64,000 bases of DNA, taken from positions 868,001 through 932,000 of the forward strand of contig NZ_CP085840.1 of assembly GCF_020715685.1 (NCBI RefSeq), in the 5' to 3' direction. This document shows, piece after piece, positions 47,641 to 57,827 of the stretch. Both the position numbers and the translations under genes were made by a program. The notes below the pieces were generated by a model. That model did not search any database and was not told where the DNA came from. It saw only the letters and a program-made list of their open reading frames with translations. Source of the stretch: Dermatobacter hominis (GTDB lineage Bacteria; Actinomycetota; Acidimicrobiia; Acidimicrobiales; Microtrichaceae). The stretch's first letter is position 1. Each line of letters starts with the position of its first letter.

Positions 47641-48378
47641 TCAGGCGGGGTCGACGATGCGGAGCCCGGTCGGCTCCATGAGCCCGTCGTCGACCGGCAG
47701 CTCCACCACGAACCGCGTGAGGTGCGCCGGGAACACGTGCTCGCTGACGAGCACCACCTCGCCCGAGCTGTCCCGGGTGACCCGCTCGGCCACCAGCACC
47801 GGCGACCCCGCGGGCACGTCGAGCAGCCCGGCGTCGGCGGCCGAGGCGGCGTCGGCCCCGATCGTCTGGGTGGCGCCGCCCAGCCGCACCGGCAGCTGCT
47901 CGAGGAACGCGGAGCGCTCGACGTCGTCCCGGCTCAGCGACGACCCGAGGTCCTCCCGGCACCAGACGGTCACGCGTGCGAACGGGCGGTCGTCGGCGAG
48001 GTGCAGGCGCACCACCTCGAGCGCCGTGCGCCCGGCCAGGAAGTCCCGCACCCGCACCGGCGTGCGGCGGAAGCCGAAGCTGACGATCCGCCGTTCGGAG
48101 CGCACGCCGGCGGCACCGAGCTGTCCGTCGAGGGTGGCCAGGCGGGTCAGGTCCTGTCGCACCGGATCGGCGGCGACGAGCCAGCCGAAGCCCTGCCGGC
48201 TCTCGACGAGGCCCTCGGCGCGCAGCGCCTCGAGCGCCCGCCGGACCGTCACGCGGCTGGCCTCGTAGGTGGCCGACAGGTCCGCCTCGGACGGCAGCAC
48301 CGCACCCAGGTGGAACTCGCCGGCCACGATGCGGTCGCGCAGGTCGTCCGCGATGATCCGATAACGGATCGGCCTCAT
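47641..48378 (-). CDS. GntR/HutC-family regulator with UTRA domain
   Basis: The 245-residue product has an N-terminal GntR winged helix ([54 protein letters not shown]) and a C-terminal UTRA ligand domain. GGGGAGC precedes ATG 48378. It is divergent from aconitase, and direct repeats TGTATTGT lie in the shared 152-bp region, so aconitase is its most likely target. UTRA domains bind small molecules, often sugars or amino acids; here a TCA intermediate is possible but not shown. Confidence 0.9.
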   Translation of the reverse strand: MRPIRYRIIADDLRDRIVAGEFHLGAVLPSEADLSATYEASRVTVRRALEALRAEGLVESRQGFGWLVAADPVRQDLTRLATLDGQLGAAGVRSERRIVSFGFRRTPVRVRDFLAGRTALEVVRLHLADDRPFARVTVWCREDLGSSLSRDDVERSAFLEQLPVRLGGATQTIGADAASAADAGLLDVPAGSPVLVAERVTRDSSGEVVLVSEHVFPAHLTRFVVELPVDDGLMEPTGLRIVDPA

Positions 48379-48460
48379 GGGAGCCGCTCCCCGACCCGGT
48401 CCACGCCGGGTGCTGCTGCTGCCGGCGGTCCCCCGCCCGGCGACGCTGTCCTCACGAACA

Positions 48461-48479
48461 TGTATTGTACTTGTATTGT
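48461..48479. promoter_or_regulatory. Direct-repeat operator between gntR and acn
   Basis: TGTATTGT occurs at 48461-48468 and again at 48472-48479, an 11-bp period that places both on the same DNA face. The stretch is the only AT-rich part of the intergenic region, so it may include the aconitase -10. It is a candidate site for the divergent GntR-type regulator. Confidence 0.6.
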
Positions 48480-48530
48480 TCGTCTGAGCGGCGGAGATCC
48501 ACTCCGCCTGCCTTCGATGAGGAGCGCGAC

Positions 48531-50804
48531 ATGGCCGTCACCGCATCCACCCCGATCGAACTGGTCCAGGGCGTCTACGCCCGCTTCGAGGACCGCATCG
48601 ACGCTGCACGCGAGCGCCTGGGGCGTCCGCTGACCCTGGCCGAGAAGATCCTGATCGCCCACCTCGACGACCCCGACGCCACCTTCGAGCGCGGCGGCAC
48701 CTACAACGACCTCCGCCCCGACCGCGTGGCCATGCAGGACGCCACCGCGCAGATGGCGCTGCTGCAGTTCATGACCGCGGGCCTGCCCGAGGTCGCCGTC
48801 CCGTCGACGGTCCACTGCGACCACCTGATCCAGGCCAAGGAGAACGGCAAGGTCGACCTGCTCGCCGCCGAGGAGGGCAACGCCGAGGTCTACGACTTCC
48901 TCGAGTCGGTGTCCGCCAAGTACGGCATCGGCTTCTGGAAGCCGGGCTCCGGGATCATCCACCAGGTCGTCCTCGAGCAGTACGCCTTCCCCGGCGGGAT
49001 GATGGTCGGCACCGACAGCCACACGCCGAACGCCGGCGGCCTCGGCATGGTCGCGATCGGCGTGGGCGGCGCGGACGCGGTCGACGTCATGACCGGGTTC
49101 CCGTTCAACGTCCGCTGGCCCCGCCTGATCGGCGTCCACCTGACCGGCGAGCTCAACGGCTGGTCCTCGCCCAAGGACGTCATCCTCAAGGTGGCCGAGA
49201 TCCTGACCGTGAAGGGCGGCACCGGCGCCATCGTCGAGTACTTCGGCCCGGGCGCCCGGTCCATGTCCTGCACGGGCAAGGCGACGATCTGCAACATGGG
49301 CGCCGAGATCGGCGCGACGACGTCGGTGTTCGCGTACGACGACGCGATGTCGCGCTACCTGAAGGCGACCGGCCGCGAGGAGATCGCGGCGGCCGCCGAC
49401 GGCGTCGCCCACCACCTGCGCCCCGACGACGAGATCCTCGCGGAGCCCGACGGCTTCTACGACGAGCTCATCGTCATCGACCTGTCGACGCTCGAGCCCC
49501 ACATCAACGGCCCCCACACGCCCGACCTCGCCCGCCCGGTCGGCGCGCTCGGCGCCGAGGCGAAGCAGAAGGACTGGCCGCTCGACATCTCGGCCGCGCT
49601 GGTCGGGTCGTGCACGAACTCGTCCTACGAGGACATCTCCCGCGCCGCGTCGATCCTGCGCCACGCCGCCGACAACGGGCTGAAGGTCAAGGTCCCGCTG
49701 ATGATCACGCCCGGCTCCGAGCAGGTCCGGGCCACCATCGCCCGCGACGGACTGCTCGAGGTCTTCGAGGCGGCGGGCGCGACCGTGCTCGCCAACGCGT
49801 GCGGTCCCTGCATCGGCCAGTGGTCGCGCCCGGCCGAGGCCAACGACCACATCAACACGATCGTCACCTCGTACAACCGGAACTTCCCCAAGCGGAACGA
49901 CGGGTCGGCCAACACGCTGGCGTTCGTGACGTCGCCCGAGACCGTCGTCGCGCTGGCGCTCGCCGGCACGCTCGACTTCAACCCGCTGACCGACACGCTG
50001 ACCAACGAGGCCGGCGACCAGGTGCAGCTGCGGGTGCCGGTCGGCGAGGAGCTGCCGTCGCAGGGGTTCGACCCGGGCGAGTCCGGCTTCATCGCTCCCC
50101 CGACCGACGCCTCGGGCGTCGAGGTCGTCGTCCGACCCGACTCGGAGCGCCTGCAGCTGCTCGAGCCCTTCGCGCCCTGGGACGGCCAGGACTACCTGGA
50201 CCTGCCGATCCTGCTCAAGGCCAAGGGCAAGTGCACGACCGACCACATCTCGATGGCCGGACCGTGGCTCAAGTACCGGGGCCACCTCGAGAACATCTCG
50301 GGCAACCTCTTCCTCGGCGCCGTCAACGCGTTCACCGGCGTGGCCGGCGAGGGCAAGGACCAGCTCGACGGCTCGACCCGGTCGTTCCCCGACATCGCCA
50401 AGCACTACCACGAGGCCGGTCAGCCCTGGGTCGCCGTGGGCGACGAGAACTGGGGTGAGGGCAGCTCCCGCGAGCACGCGGCCATGGAGCCCCGCTTCCG
50501 CGGCGCCAAGGCGATCATCGTCCGCAGCTTCGCCCGCATCCACGAGGCCAACCTCAAGAAGCAGGGCGTGCTGGCGCTCACGTTCGACGACCCGTCGGTG
50601 TACGACGCCATCGAGGAGGACGACCGCATCAGCATCGTCGGCCTCGCCGAGCTCGCCCCCGGCAGGAAGGTCGAGTGCGTGCTGCACCAGGCCGACGGCA
50701 CCGAGCGCACCTTCTGGTGCAACCAGACGATGAGCGAGGAGCACATCGAGTGGTTCCGCGCCGGCTCGGCGCTCAACATCATCCGGGCCCGCACCACCGG
50801 CTGA
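48531..50804 (+). CDS. acn: Aconitate hydratase, mitochondrial type
   Basis: The 757-residue enzyme interconverts citrate and isocitrate. Cluster-binding Cys are seen in [12 protein letters not shown] and [12 protein letters not shown]; other marks are [32 protein letters not shown] and [19 protein letters not shown] (swivel domain). The length is close to mitochondrial-type aconitase and well below the roughly 900 residues of the AcnA/IRP form usual in Actinobacteria. GAGGAG precedes ATG 48531. It is divergent from a GntR regulator and followed by a palindrome cluster. Confidence 0.95.
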   Translation: MAVTASTPIELVQGVYARFEDRIDAARERLGRPLTLAEKILIAHLDDPDATFERGGTYNDLRPDRVAMQDATAQMALLQFMTAGLPEVAVPSTVHCDHLIQAKENGKVDLLAAEEGNAEVYDFLESVSAKYGIGFWKPGSGIIHQVVLEQYAFPGGMMVGTDSHTPNAGGLGMVAIGVGGADAVDVMTGFPFNVRWPRLIGVHLTGELNGWSSPKDVILKVAEILTVKGGTGAIVEYFGPGARSMSCTGKATICNMGAEIGATTSVFAYDDAMSRYLKATGREEIAAAADGVAHHLRPDDEILAEPDGFYDELIVIDLSTLEPHINGPHTPDLARPVGALGAEAKQKDWPLDISAALVGSCTNSSYEDISRAASILRHAADNGLKVKVPLMITPGSEQVRATIARDGLLEVFEAAGATVLANACGPCIGQWSRPAEANDHINTIVTSYNRNFPKRNDGSANTLAFVTSPETVVALALAGTLDFNPLTDTLTNEAGDQVQLRVPVGEELPSQGFDPGESGFIAPPTDASGVEVVVRPDSERLQLLEPFAPWDGQDYLDLPILLKAKGKCTTDHISMAGPWLKYRGHLENISGNLFLGAVNAFTGVAGEGKDQLDGSTRSFPDIAKHYHEAGQPWVAVGDENWGEGSSREHAAMEPRFRGAKAIIVRSFARIHEANLKKQGVLALTFDDPSVYDAIEEDDRISIVGLAELAPGRKVECVLHQADGTERTFWCNQTMSEEHIEWFRAGSALNIIRARTTG

Positions 50805-50811
50805 GCCGGAG

Positions 50812-50927
50812 CCCGTTCTCGGGGACATCCCCGAGAACCGGGTCACCGATCTCGGGGATGAGCGATCGCTGAGCGATCGGTCATCCCCGAGTTCGCGTCG
50901 GGGGCCGTCTCGGGGACGTCCCCGAGA
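50812..50927. repeat. Cluster of three CTCGGGGA palindromes
   Basis: Hairpin I (50812-50842) has GTTCTCGGGGA-CA-TCCCCGAGAAC with a further CCC/GGG pairing. Hairpin II (50851-50891) has arms CTCGGGGATGA/TCATCCCCGAG enclosing CGATCGC/GCGATCG. Hairpin III (50908-50927) is the perfect 20-bp palindrome built on CTCGGGGAC/GTCCCCGAG. I and III are copies of the same sequence. They fill the acn-50966 gap and may also end the acn transcript. Confidence 0.88.
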
Positions 50928-50965
50928 AACCTGCGGCGGGCGGCCCCGCCTGCCGATGGAGTGGG

Positions 50966-52459
50966 ATGGCCACCACGGTCACCGCGCCGTCGCGCTCGAC
51001 GAGCGGCACCACGCACCGAGTGCCGCCGCGGCGCGGGTGGATCGTGCCGGCGTGCACGCTCGTCGTGCTCGTGCTGTACGCCGTGTCGGCGCTCGCGCTC
51101 GGGCGCGACGCGGCCGGCACCGACGTGCACCGGCGCCAGGCGGCCGCGCTGGCCGACGGCCACCTCGACATCCGCCCGGTCCCGGCTTCGCTCGCCGAGC
51201 TCGACGACCCCTACGACCCGGGCGCGAACCTCGACGTCCGCGTCGACGAGGGCGTGCAGGACCTCGCGTACCGGGACGGCCGGCTGTACTCCGCGCACGG
51301 CCTCACCGTGCCGGTGCTGCTCCTGCCGTCCGAGCTGCTGCTCGGGACCTCGCCGCCGAACTGGGCGATCACGCTGCTCGGGGGCTGGTGCGGGGTGCTG
51401 GCCGGCACGTGGGCGCTCCTGCAGGTGCGCCGCCGCTTCGTGCCGGCCACGTCGGACGCCGCGCTCGGCGCCGCGGTGCTGGCCGTCGGGCTGTGCGGCC
51501 CGGTGTGGGTCCTGATGTCGGTCGCCAACGGCTACGAGGCCGCGATCGCCGTCGCGTTCGCGCTCACCACGACCGGGGTGGCGCTGCTCCTGCGGGCGAC
51601 CGAGACGCTCCCCTCGCTGGGCCGGGGACGCGCCGCGCTCGGCGCCGCCTGCCTCGCCGCGGCGATCGGGTCGCGGCCGACCGCCGTGGTCACGGCGATC
51701 GTCGTCGCGGTGGTCGTGGGGGTGGTCGTCGCATCGAACCGAGCGGTGCGGGCCGCAGACGGGGACGCGGACCGGGACGGCCCGGCTCGACCCGGTGGCG
51801 CGGTCGCGCTCGACGTCGCCGCGGTCGTGGCGCCGTTCCTCGCCGTCGGGACGCTCGTGGCGGTCTCGAACGTGGTCCGCTTCGGCGCCGCCAGCGAGTT
51901 CGGGTTCGGCTACCAGCTGTCGGTGTGGGACATGACGGCGTACCCGAAGGGCCGGCTCGCCTACCTGCTACCGAACCTGGCCGACTACCTCGGCGCCGCA
52001 CCGCGGCCGACCGGCTCGTTCCCCTGGATCGGGCTCCGGCCCACCGTCGGCGGCACCCGCCCCGAGGACCACACGTCGGAGCCGATCGCCGGGCTGCTCT
52101 ACCTGGCGCCCGTCCTGATCGTGGGTGCGATCGCCCTCGGCTCGTCCGCACGCGACCTCTGGTCACGCGGGCGGGCCCTCGCCGTCGTCATCGCCACCGC
52201 GGCCGCGACCGGGACCGCGGCGCTCGTCGCCGTGTCGCTGCCGTTCAACACCTCGACGCTCCGCTACGCCGCCGACGCCGCGCCGCTGCTGCTCCTCGCC
52301 GCCGCCGGCAGCTGGCTGTGGGCTCGGTCCCGGACGACGACCTCGACCACCGATGCGGTCGGAGCGGGGCGCACCGACCGCCGGACGATCGACGTCGCCT
52401 GGGTCGTGGCGCTGGTCGTCGGCGCCGTGCTCACCGCCGCGGTGCAGATCGGCGCATGA
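50966..52459 (+). CDS. Multi-pass membrane protein, possible GT-C glycosyltransferase
   Basis: The 497-residue product has about 10-11 transmembrane segments. After the first helix lies a polar loop with GRDAAGTDVHRRQAAALADG and LDDPYDPGANLDVRV, reminiscent of the acidic first loop of GT-C mannosyl- or arabinosyltransferases. I do not recognise a defined family. GGAGTGGG precedes ATG 50966. The gene begins just after the palindrome cluster and is followed by a small zinc-ribbon gene. Confidence 0.6.
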   Translation: MATTVTAPSRSTSGTTHRVPPRRGWIVPACTLVVLVLYAVSALALGRDAAGTDVHRRQAAALADGHLDIRPVPASLAELDDPYDPGANLDVRVDEGVQDLAYRDGRLYSAHGLTVPVLLLPSELLLGTSPPNWAITLLGGWCGVLAGTWALLQVRRRFVPATSDAALGAAVLAVGLCGPVWVLMSVANGYEAAIAVAFALTTTGVALLLRATETLPSLGRGRAALGAACLAAAIGSRPTAVVTAIVVAVVVGVVVASNRAVRAADGDADRDGPARPGGAVALDVAAVVAPFLAVGTLVAVSNVVRFGAASEFGFGYQLSVWDMTAYPKGRLAYLLPNLADYLGAAPRPTGSFPWIGLRPTVGGTRPEDHTSEPIAGLLYLAPVLIVGAIALGSSARDLWSRGRALAVVIATAAATGTAALVAVSLPFNTSTLRYAADAAPLLLLAAAGSWLWARSRTTTSTTDAVGAGRTDRRTIDVAWVVALVVGAVLTAAVQIGA

Positions 52460-52523
52460 CGACCCGGGCGCGGTCCTGGAGCCGGTCACCACGACCGTCG
52501 CCCCACCGCGCGACACTCGGCGG

Positions 52524-52730
52524 ATGGCCGAGCTGACCCCGCCCCCGGGCCCGATCGAGTTCACCTGCCCGCGCTGCCAGCGAGAGGCGACCGAGCCGTT
52601 CTACGGTCCCTGCAGCACCTGCCGGACCACGCTGCGCGCCGTGATGGGCGGCGAGGCCCGTGAGGTCGCAGCGGCCGACTACGTGCCCAAGATGAACGTG
52701 ACGCCCAACGCGGTGGCCACCAAGGACTGA
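52524..52730 (+). CDS. Small zinc-ribbon protein
   Basis: The 68-residue product has one zinc ribbon formed by FTCPRCQRE and GPCSTCRTT (two CxxC pairs 14 residues apart), followed by a polar tail ending in VPKMNVTPNAVATKD. Similar short proteins are common in Actinobacteria and have no assigned role; nucleic-acid or protein contact is likely from the fold. ATG 52524 has no ribosome site, and GACACT lies 6 nt before it, the same box as in front of the PAP2 gene. It ends 2 bp from the convergent HAD-PlsC gene. Confidence 0.75.
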   Translation: MAELTPPPGPIEFTCPRCQREATEPFYGPCSTCRTTLRAVMGGEAREVAAADYVPKMNVTPNAVATKD

Positions 52731-52732
52731 CG

Positions 52733-54214
52733 TCAGTCCTGGCCCGGCCGGCGCTCGCGCTCGTGCGCGGCGTCGCCATCGAGGTCGGTCGGGACGATCC
52801 CGCCCGGATAGGTCCGCGCCAGCTCCTCGGCGCTCGGCGTCCGCAGCTCCCTCGCCTCGGCGGGCAGCAGGTCGACGATCGCCGACATCATCGCCTCGGT
52901 GTCGGCCTCGACGTCCTCGCCCCCGAGCGGGACCGGTTCGCCGACGCGGATCCGCACGGTCGGCGGGTGCAGGACGTTGGTGAGGTCGGGGAGCTTCGCG
53001 CTGCGGGGCCAGACCTTCTCGGTGCCCCACAGGCCGATCGGGATCACCGGCACGCCGGTCGCGTGGGCCAGCCGCACCGCGCCCCACCGGCCCTTGAGCT
53101 CGGGATCGAAGAACGCGGGGCCCCTCGGGATCGTGCCCTGCGGCATGATCGCCACCATCTCGCCCGCGGCGAGGGCCTCCTCGGCGGCGCGCAGCGGGGC
53201 GTCGGAGCCGGTGCCCCGGTCCACGCGGATGCCGCCCAGCGCGGTGGCGAGGTCGCCGACGATCGGGGCGTCGAAGACTTCCTTCTTGCCCAGGAAGCGG
53301 ACGGGTCGTCCCCGCTTGGCGAGCGAGTAGCCGATCGCCAGCGGGTCCAGGTACGAGCGGTGGTTGCCCACCAGGATCGCCGGGCCCTCGGCGGGGATCC
53401 GGTCGAGGCCGCCGAGGTCGAAGCGCACCCACGGGAACAGCTGCGGCTGGGCCAGCAGGAACAGCACCTTCTGCGGTTCGATGCCGGCGAACTTCGGGAC
53501 CCCGGCCGGCACGTCGAAGTGCACGATCGGCCAGCGGCGCACCGTCGCCATGCCGATCATCCGCGGGTCGGGGTTCACCACGGTCGGGTGCCCGACGATG
53601 CTGAGCAGCGGCGTGTCGTACCAGCTGTCGGAGTAGGCGTAGCTGTCGAGCAGGTCGATGTCGTGGCGGTCGACCCACTCGGCGACGGCGCGGGCCTTGC
53701 CCTTGCCCCACACGAACTCGCCGGCGATGGTGCCGTCGTAGCGACCGTCGGTCTGGCCGTAGGTGGTGGCGATCACGTCGTCGAAGCCCAGCGCCTCGGC
53801 GAGCGGGCGGATCAGGTCGTTCGGCGTGGTCGTGGCCATGACGACCATGCGGCCGGCGTCGCGGTGGCCGTCGATGAGCTGGCGGGCGTAGGGCAGCACC
53901 GCGTTCGCCAGCGGCTCGGCCGCCTTGCGTGCCGCGGCCTGGACCGCGTCCACCGACCAGCCCCTGGCCACCCGGGCGCCCTGGCGGCTGACCAGCATCG
54001 ACGGGTACGTCTCGCCGATCAGGTCGAAGACCTTGAAGAGGACGGACTCGATCCCCTGCGTCGAGCCGGAGACCACCCCCGCCTCGCGGAGCGCCGCCCC
54101 GAGGATCGGACCGCTCGCGCCCGCGAGCAGGGTGCGGTCGAGGTCGAAGAACGCGGCCGAGCGGCGCCGCTCTGCGCCCCGCCGCGTCCCGGCTTCGGTG
54201 CGAGTCGGCTCCAT
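52733..54214 (-). CDS. HAD-IB phosphatase fused to PlsC acyltransferase
   Basis: The 493-residue product joins a SerB-like HAD domain (FFDLDRTLLAGASG; later MVVMATTTPNDL, SDSWYDTPLL) to a 1-acylglycerol-3-phosphate acyltransferase domain with NHRSYLDPLAIG (H-x4-D), RFLGKKEVFDAPIVG and IMPQGTIPRG. The same fusion is known in mycobacterial PlsC-type proteins. It should act in phospholipid synthesis, the HAD part perhaps removing a head-group phosphate. ATG 54214 follows TAGGTT by 8 nt, the same signal as uvrC; the longer open frame runs through a non-coding RNA gene and is rejected. Confidence 0.9.
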   Translation of the reverse strand: MEPTRTEAGTRRGAERRRSAAFFDLDRTLLAGASGPILGAALREAGVVSGSTQGIESVLFKVFDLIGETYPSMLVSRQGARVARGWSVDAVQAAARKAAEPLANAVLPYARQLIDGHRDAGRMVVMATTTPNDLIRPLAEALGFDDVIATTYGQTDGRYDGTIAGEFVWGKGKARAVAEWVDRHDIDLLDSYAYSDSWYDTPLLSIVGHPTVVNPDPRMIGMATVRRWPIVHFDVPAGVPKFAGIEPQKVLFLLAQPQLFPWVRFDLGGLDRIPAEGPAILVGNHRSYLDPLAIGYSLAKRGRPVRFLGKKEVFDAPIVGDLATALGGIRVDRGTGSDAPLRAAEEALAAGEMVAIMPQGTIPRGPAFFDPELKGRWGAVRLAHATGVPVIPIGLWGTEKVWPRSAKLPDLTNVLHPPTVRIRVGEPVPLGGEDVEADTEAMMSAIVDLLPAEARELRTPSAEELARTYPGGIVPTDLDGDAAHERERRPGQD

Positions 54215-54277
54215 GGACGCCGAACCTACCGGGCGAGGGGCTCGAGTGGAACGGCGGAACGCCCACGGCACCTCGGT

Positions 54278-54407
54278 GGAAAACGGCCGAAGGACTGGCG
54301 GGGGGAGCCAGTCCTTCAGCATCGCGCCTCCGGTCCGGGGGGGGATGGACCGTGGCGCAGGGACCGAGTGGGACGGGGGGAGTCCTCGACCTCGGTCGTT
54401 CTTGGTG
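54278..54407 (-). ncRNA. 6C-type small RNA with C-rich hairpin loops
   Basis: On the minus strand three hairpins present runs of C in their loops: GGAC-TCCCCCC-GTCC (54371-54385), CGGTCC-ATCCCCCCCC-GGACCG (54331-54352) and an 11-bp stem GAAGGACTGGC-TCCCCCC-GCCAGTCCTTC (54289-54317). The last is followed by TTTT (54280-54283), a Rho-independent terminator. The actinobacterial 6C RNA is defined by two stem-loops with at least six C in each loop; the two lower hairpins match. A promoter lies at 54414-54442. Such loops could pair with G-rich ribosome-binding sites. The first hairpin is weak (4 bp). The ends are estimates. Confidence 0.82.
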
Positions 54408-54413
54408 CCCCTC

Positions 54414-54442
54414 ACGATAGCCCGGAGCAAGCAATCGATCAA
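54414..54442 (-). promoter_or_regulatory. Promoter of the 6C-type RNA
   Basis: On the minus strand TTGATC (54437-54442) and TATCGT (54414-54419) are separated by exactly 17 bp, a good vegetative promoter. Transcription would begin near 54407. It overlaps, back to back, the upstream region of the lysR gene. Confidence 0.72.
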
Positions 54443-54477
54443 CGCAATATCCGAGATAGTTGGTATCGTGTGCGGCG

Positions 54478-55401
54478 ATGGACCGCAAGCAGCTCCGGGC
54501 CTTCGTCGCCGTCGCCGAGCACCGCTCCTTCTCCGCCGGCGCCCGGGCGCTCGGCACCGTGCAGTCCAACGTCTCGGCGCACATCGCCCGCCTCGAGAAG
54601 GAGCTGGGGGTCACGCTCATCGACCGGGCCACCAACGACCCGACCGACGAGGGCCGTGCGGTGCTCGAGCGGGCCCGCCGAATCGAGGCCGAGTTCGAGG
54701 CGCTCGACGCCGACGTGGCGTCGCTCCGCGACGTCGTGTCCGGCTCGGTGCGCATCGGCGCCATCGGCACCACCGCCCGCTGGCTGGTCGCTCCCCTGCT
54801 CACCTCGGTCACCGACCGCTACCCCGAGATCCGGGTCATCGTCCTCGACGCCACGACGTCGTCGCTCGTGCTGAACCTCGTGTCGGGCACCATCGACCTG
54901 GCGATCGTGAACCTGCCGATCGACGAGCCCGACCTCATCGTCGAGCCGCTGTTCGACGAGGACCGGATCCTCATCGTCCCGGCCGGCCACCCGCTCCACG
55001 ACCGCGACTCGATCACGCTCGTCGAGCTCGCCGGCCACGACCTCCTGCTCGAGGCCCGCGGCACCGCCTTCCGCGACGTCCTCGACGCCGCTGCGGCCGA
55101 GCAGGGCATCGAGCTGCGGCCCAAGGCCGAGCTCGACGGCATGCGGCTCCTCGCGTCGCTCGTGTTCGCCGGCTTCGGCGCCGGCATCGTCCCCGCGTCG
55201 GCGATCCCGCCGAACCTCGGCGGCGGCTGGCGCCGGATCCCCGTCGAGGGCGTCCCCGGGCGCAGCGTCGGCCTGGCCCGGCGGCGGCGCGGCCTGCTGA
55301 CGGCCGCCCAGCGCGTCGTCGCCGACCTGATCCGCCACACGATCGCCGAGGGCGCCGGCGACGTCCCCGGCGTCTACCCGACGGTCCGCCTCCCGAGCTG
55401 A
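54478..55401 (+). CDS. LysR-family regulator
   Basis: The 307-residue product has the N-terminal LysR helix-turn-helix ([40 protein letters not shown]) and a periplasmic-binding-like effector domain ([33 protein letters not shown]). ATG 54478 follows TATCGT by 8 nt (leaderless). The imperfect dyad ATATCC/GGTAT (54448-54466) overlaps its promoter and may be an autoregulatory site, which would also touch the 6C RNA promoter. Citrate synthase follows on the same strand after 171 bp and is a possible target. Confidence 0.9.
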   Translation: MDRKQLRAFVAVAEHRSFSAGARALGTVQSNVSAHIARLEKELGVTLIDRATNDPTDEGRAVLERARRIEAEFEALDADVASLRDVVSGSVRIGAIGTTARWLVAPLLTSVTDRYPEIRVIVLDATTSSLVLNLVSGTIDLAIVNLPIDEPDLIVEPLFDEDRILIVPAGHPLHDRDSITLVELAGHDLLLEARGTAFRDVLDAAAAEQGIELRPKAELDGMRLLASLVFAGFGAGIVPASAIPPNLGGGWRRIPVEGVPGRSVGLARRRRGLLTAAQRVVADLIRHTIAEGAGDVPGVYPTVRLPS

Positions 55402-55572
55402 CCGTCGCCCCGCCCGGGCGCCGTCCCGATGACCGGGACGACGGCGCTCCGACACGCCCCGACACGCTCCGGCGAGCGTGTGAACCCGGGGTGAAAACCG
55501 GGTGCGGCGGCCAGCGGCCCCGCCACCGCGCCGTAACATGGGCCACGGACGATCCCTCCCCAGGAGACGCAC

Positions 55573-56838
55573 GTGGCCGACAGCATCACCATCACCGACA
55601 ACCGAACGGGGGAATCGCTCGAGGTACCCATCCTGGACGGCGGGATCGACGCCAAGGCGTGGAGCAAGCTCCTCCCCGGCATCTGGTTCCACGACCCGTC
55701 CTTCGGGGCCACCTCCGGCGCCGCCTCCTCCATCACGGAGCTCGATGGCGAGGCCGGCTTCCTGCGGTACCGCGGCTACCCGATCGAGCAGCTCGCGGAG
55801 TCGTCCAGCTACCTCGAGGTCGCGTACCTGCTCATCCACGGCGAGCTGCCCACGCCCGAGCAGTTCGAGGCCTGGCGCTACGAGATCACGCACCACACGT
55901 TCATCCACGAGAACGTGCGCAAGCGCTTCATGGAGGGCTTCCACCACGACGCCCACCCCATGGGCATGCTCGTCTCCACGATCGCGGCGCTGTCGACGTT
56001 CTACCCCGAGGCCCGTGACCTGACGCCCGACGTCGTCATGAAGCAGGTCGTCCGCCTGATCGCCAAGATGCCCACGCTCGCCGCCGGCGCCTACCGCCAC
56101 AGCGTCGGCATGCCGTTCGTCTACCCCGACAACAGCCTCGACTTCGCCGCCAACTTCCTCTCCATGATGTGGAAGACCGCGGAGCCCCGCTACGACGCCA
56201 ACCCCGTGCTGGCCCGCGCGCTCGACGTGCTGTTCATCCTCCACGCGGACCACGAGCAGAACTGCTCGACCACGGCCATGCGCACCGTCGGCAGCTCCCA
56301 CGCCGACCCCTACGTCGCCACCGCGGCGGCCACGGCAGCGCTCTACGGCCCCCGCCACGGTGGCGCCAACGAGGCCGTGATCCGCATGCTCACCCAGATC
56401 GGTTCGATCGACGCCGTCCCGGCCTACGTCGAGCGGGTGAAGCAGGGCGACGTGCGCCTCCAGGGCTTCGGCCACCGCGTCTACAAGAACTACGACCCCC
56501 GGGCCCGCATCATCAAGAAGACGGCCGACGAGGTCTTCGAGGTCACGGGCAAGAACCCGCTGCTCGACATCGCCCTGAAGCTCGAGGAGGTGGCGCTGTC
56601 GGACTCGTACTTCACGGACCGCAAGCTCTACCCGAACGTCGACTTCTACTCCGGCCTGATCTACCAGGCGATGGGCTTCCCGATGGACATGTTCACCGTG
56701 CTGTTCGCCATCCCGCGGACCGCCGGCTGGCTGTCGCACTACATGGAGCTCCTCGACCAGGACAGCCGCATCTACCGGCCCCGCCAGCTCTACGTCGGGC
56801 ACCCGGTCCGGGACTACACCCCGATCGAGCGCCGCTGA
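55573..56838 (+). CDS. gltA: Citrate synthase
   Basis: The 421-residue enzyme condenses acetyl-CoA and oxaloacetate. Active-site regions are [29 protein letters not shown] (His) and [12 protein letters not shown] (Asp). It is of the hexameric type found in Gram-negatives and Actinobacteria. AGGAG lies 7 nt before GTG 55573; TAACAT at 55534-55539 is a likely -10, preceded by an ACCCGG/CCGGGT stem near 55486-55505. Nearby aconitase makes this a TCA region. Confidence 0.96.
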   Translation: MADSITITDNRTGESLEVPILDGGIDAKAWSKLLPGIWFHDPSFGATSGAASSITELDGEAGFLRYRGYPIEQLAESSSYLEVAYLLIHGELPTPEQFEAWRYEITHHTFIHENVRKRFMEGFHHDAHPMGMLVSTIAALSTFYPEARDLTPDVVMKQVVRLIAKMPTLAAGAYRHSVGMPFVYPDNSLDFAANFLSMMWKTAEPRYDANPVLARALDVLFILHADHEQNCSTTAMRTVGSSHADPYVATAAATAALYGPRHGGANEAVIRMLTQIGSIDAVPAYVERVKQGDVRLQGFGHRVYKNYDPRARIIKKTADEVFEVTGKNPLLDIALKLEEVALSDSYFTDRKLYPNVDFYSGLIYQAMGFPMDMFTVLFAIPRTAGWLSHYMELLDQDSRIYRPRQLYVGHPVRDYTPIERR

Positions 56839-56896
56839 TCCGGGCGGCGCCCGGGCACGGGCGCCGAGCGGGCGAGCCGGCCAGCGAGCCGGCCGG

Positions 56897-57697
56897 TCAG
56901 GGCGCCGCCGGCACCTGGAACGAGGCCACCAGCCGCTCGTGCAGCTGCGCGAGCTCCGGGCTCGAGGACGCCAGGCCGAACGTGCCCAGCATGTAGGGCG
57001 TGCCGCCGACGGTCACCAGGCGCAGGAAGCCGATCCCCTTGCTGCCGTCGTCGAGCGAACCGACGACCTCGGCGTCGATGGCCGGGCCGTGCTCCGTCTG
57101 GGCCGGGACGCGACGGGTCACGGTCGGGTTGGTGAACATCCCCAGGGCCGCCCCGTCGACGCCCTGATCGGTGTCGAACGCGGCGCCCGGCGGCAGCTCG
57201 TAGCGGAACACCGCGACGGCGAACGACGGTCCGCCGGCGAAGACGCCCCGCACCGGCACCCCTGCCGTGTCGACGCCCTCCTGCGAGCCGAGGTCGTCGA
57301 TCACCTCGACCGCTCCCGGCAGGTCGATCGTGTAGGCGCCCCCGGCGTCGGAGTACGGCGCCCAGTCGACCGCAGCGGGATCCACCGTCTCGTCGGCGGG
57401 GGCGCCGACGAACACCAGCGCGGCGACGCCGAGGATGCCCAGCAGCACGATCGTGCCGACGGCGACGATCGCCACCTTGAGCCCGTCGACCGGACGGCGC
57501 GGCGGGGACGGGTCGACGAACGTCGCGGACCGGGCCGCCGTGGCGGTCGCGGTCGCCGCGCCGCCGGGCACGAACCCTGCGTCCGGGGCGCCCCACGGTC
57601 CGGCGGGCTGCTCGGGGACCGCGATCGGTTGCTTGCACACGCTGCACGTGTCGGCGCCGTCGTGCACGAGGAACTGGCAGTGCGGGCAGTTCTTCAC
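56897..57697 (-). CDS. Zinc-ribbon single-pass membrane protein
   Basis: The 266-residue product starts with a zinc ribbon ([21 protein letters not shown]), a Pro/Ala-rich linker, one transmembrane helix (about residues 85-108, [20 protein letters not shown]) and an extracytoplasmic domain of about 155 residues with mixed beta strands ([32 protein letters not shown]). The outer domain looks like those of small actinobacterial surface proteins; its role is unknown. GGAGGG precedes GTG 57697. It is convergent with citrate synthase. Confidence 0.7.
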   Translation of the reverse strand: MKNCPHCQFLVHDGADTCSVCKQPIAVPEQPAGPWGAPDAGFVPGGAATATATAARSATFVDPSPPRRPVDGLKVAIVAVGTIVLLGILGVAALVFVGAPADETVDPAAVDWAPYSDAGGAYTIDLPGAVEVIDDLGSQEGVDTAGVPVRGVFAGGPSFAVAVFRYELPPGAAFDTDQGVDGAALGMFTNPTVTRRVPAQTEHGPAIDAEVVGSLDDGSKGIGFLRLVTVGGTPYMLGTFGLASSSPELAQLHERLVASFQVPAAP

Positions 57698-57827
57698 GAC
57701 CGACCCTCCGGATCCGCTCCCATGCCTCCCACTCGGCCGATCCGCCGGTCGTCTTGAGAAGAGCGAGCAACGCCGGACACCCCGACCGGACCGTCGCCGT
57801 CGCTGCCCGCCGGCGGGGGCTGGCAGC

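Noticed and set aside
54215-54442. N-terminal extension of the HAD-PlsC protein
   Set aside because: The frame passes through the C-rich hairpins and promoter of the small RNA; the protein domain starts at ATG 54214 with a leaderless box.
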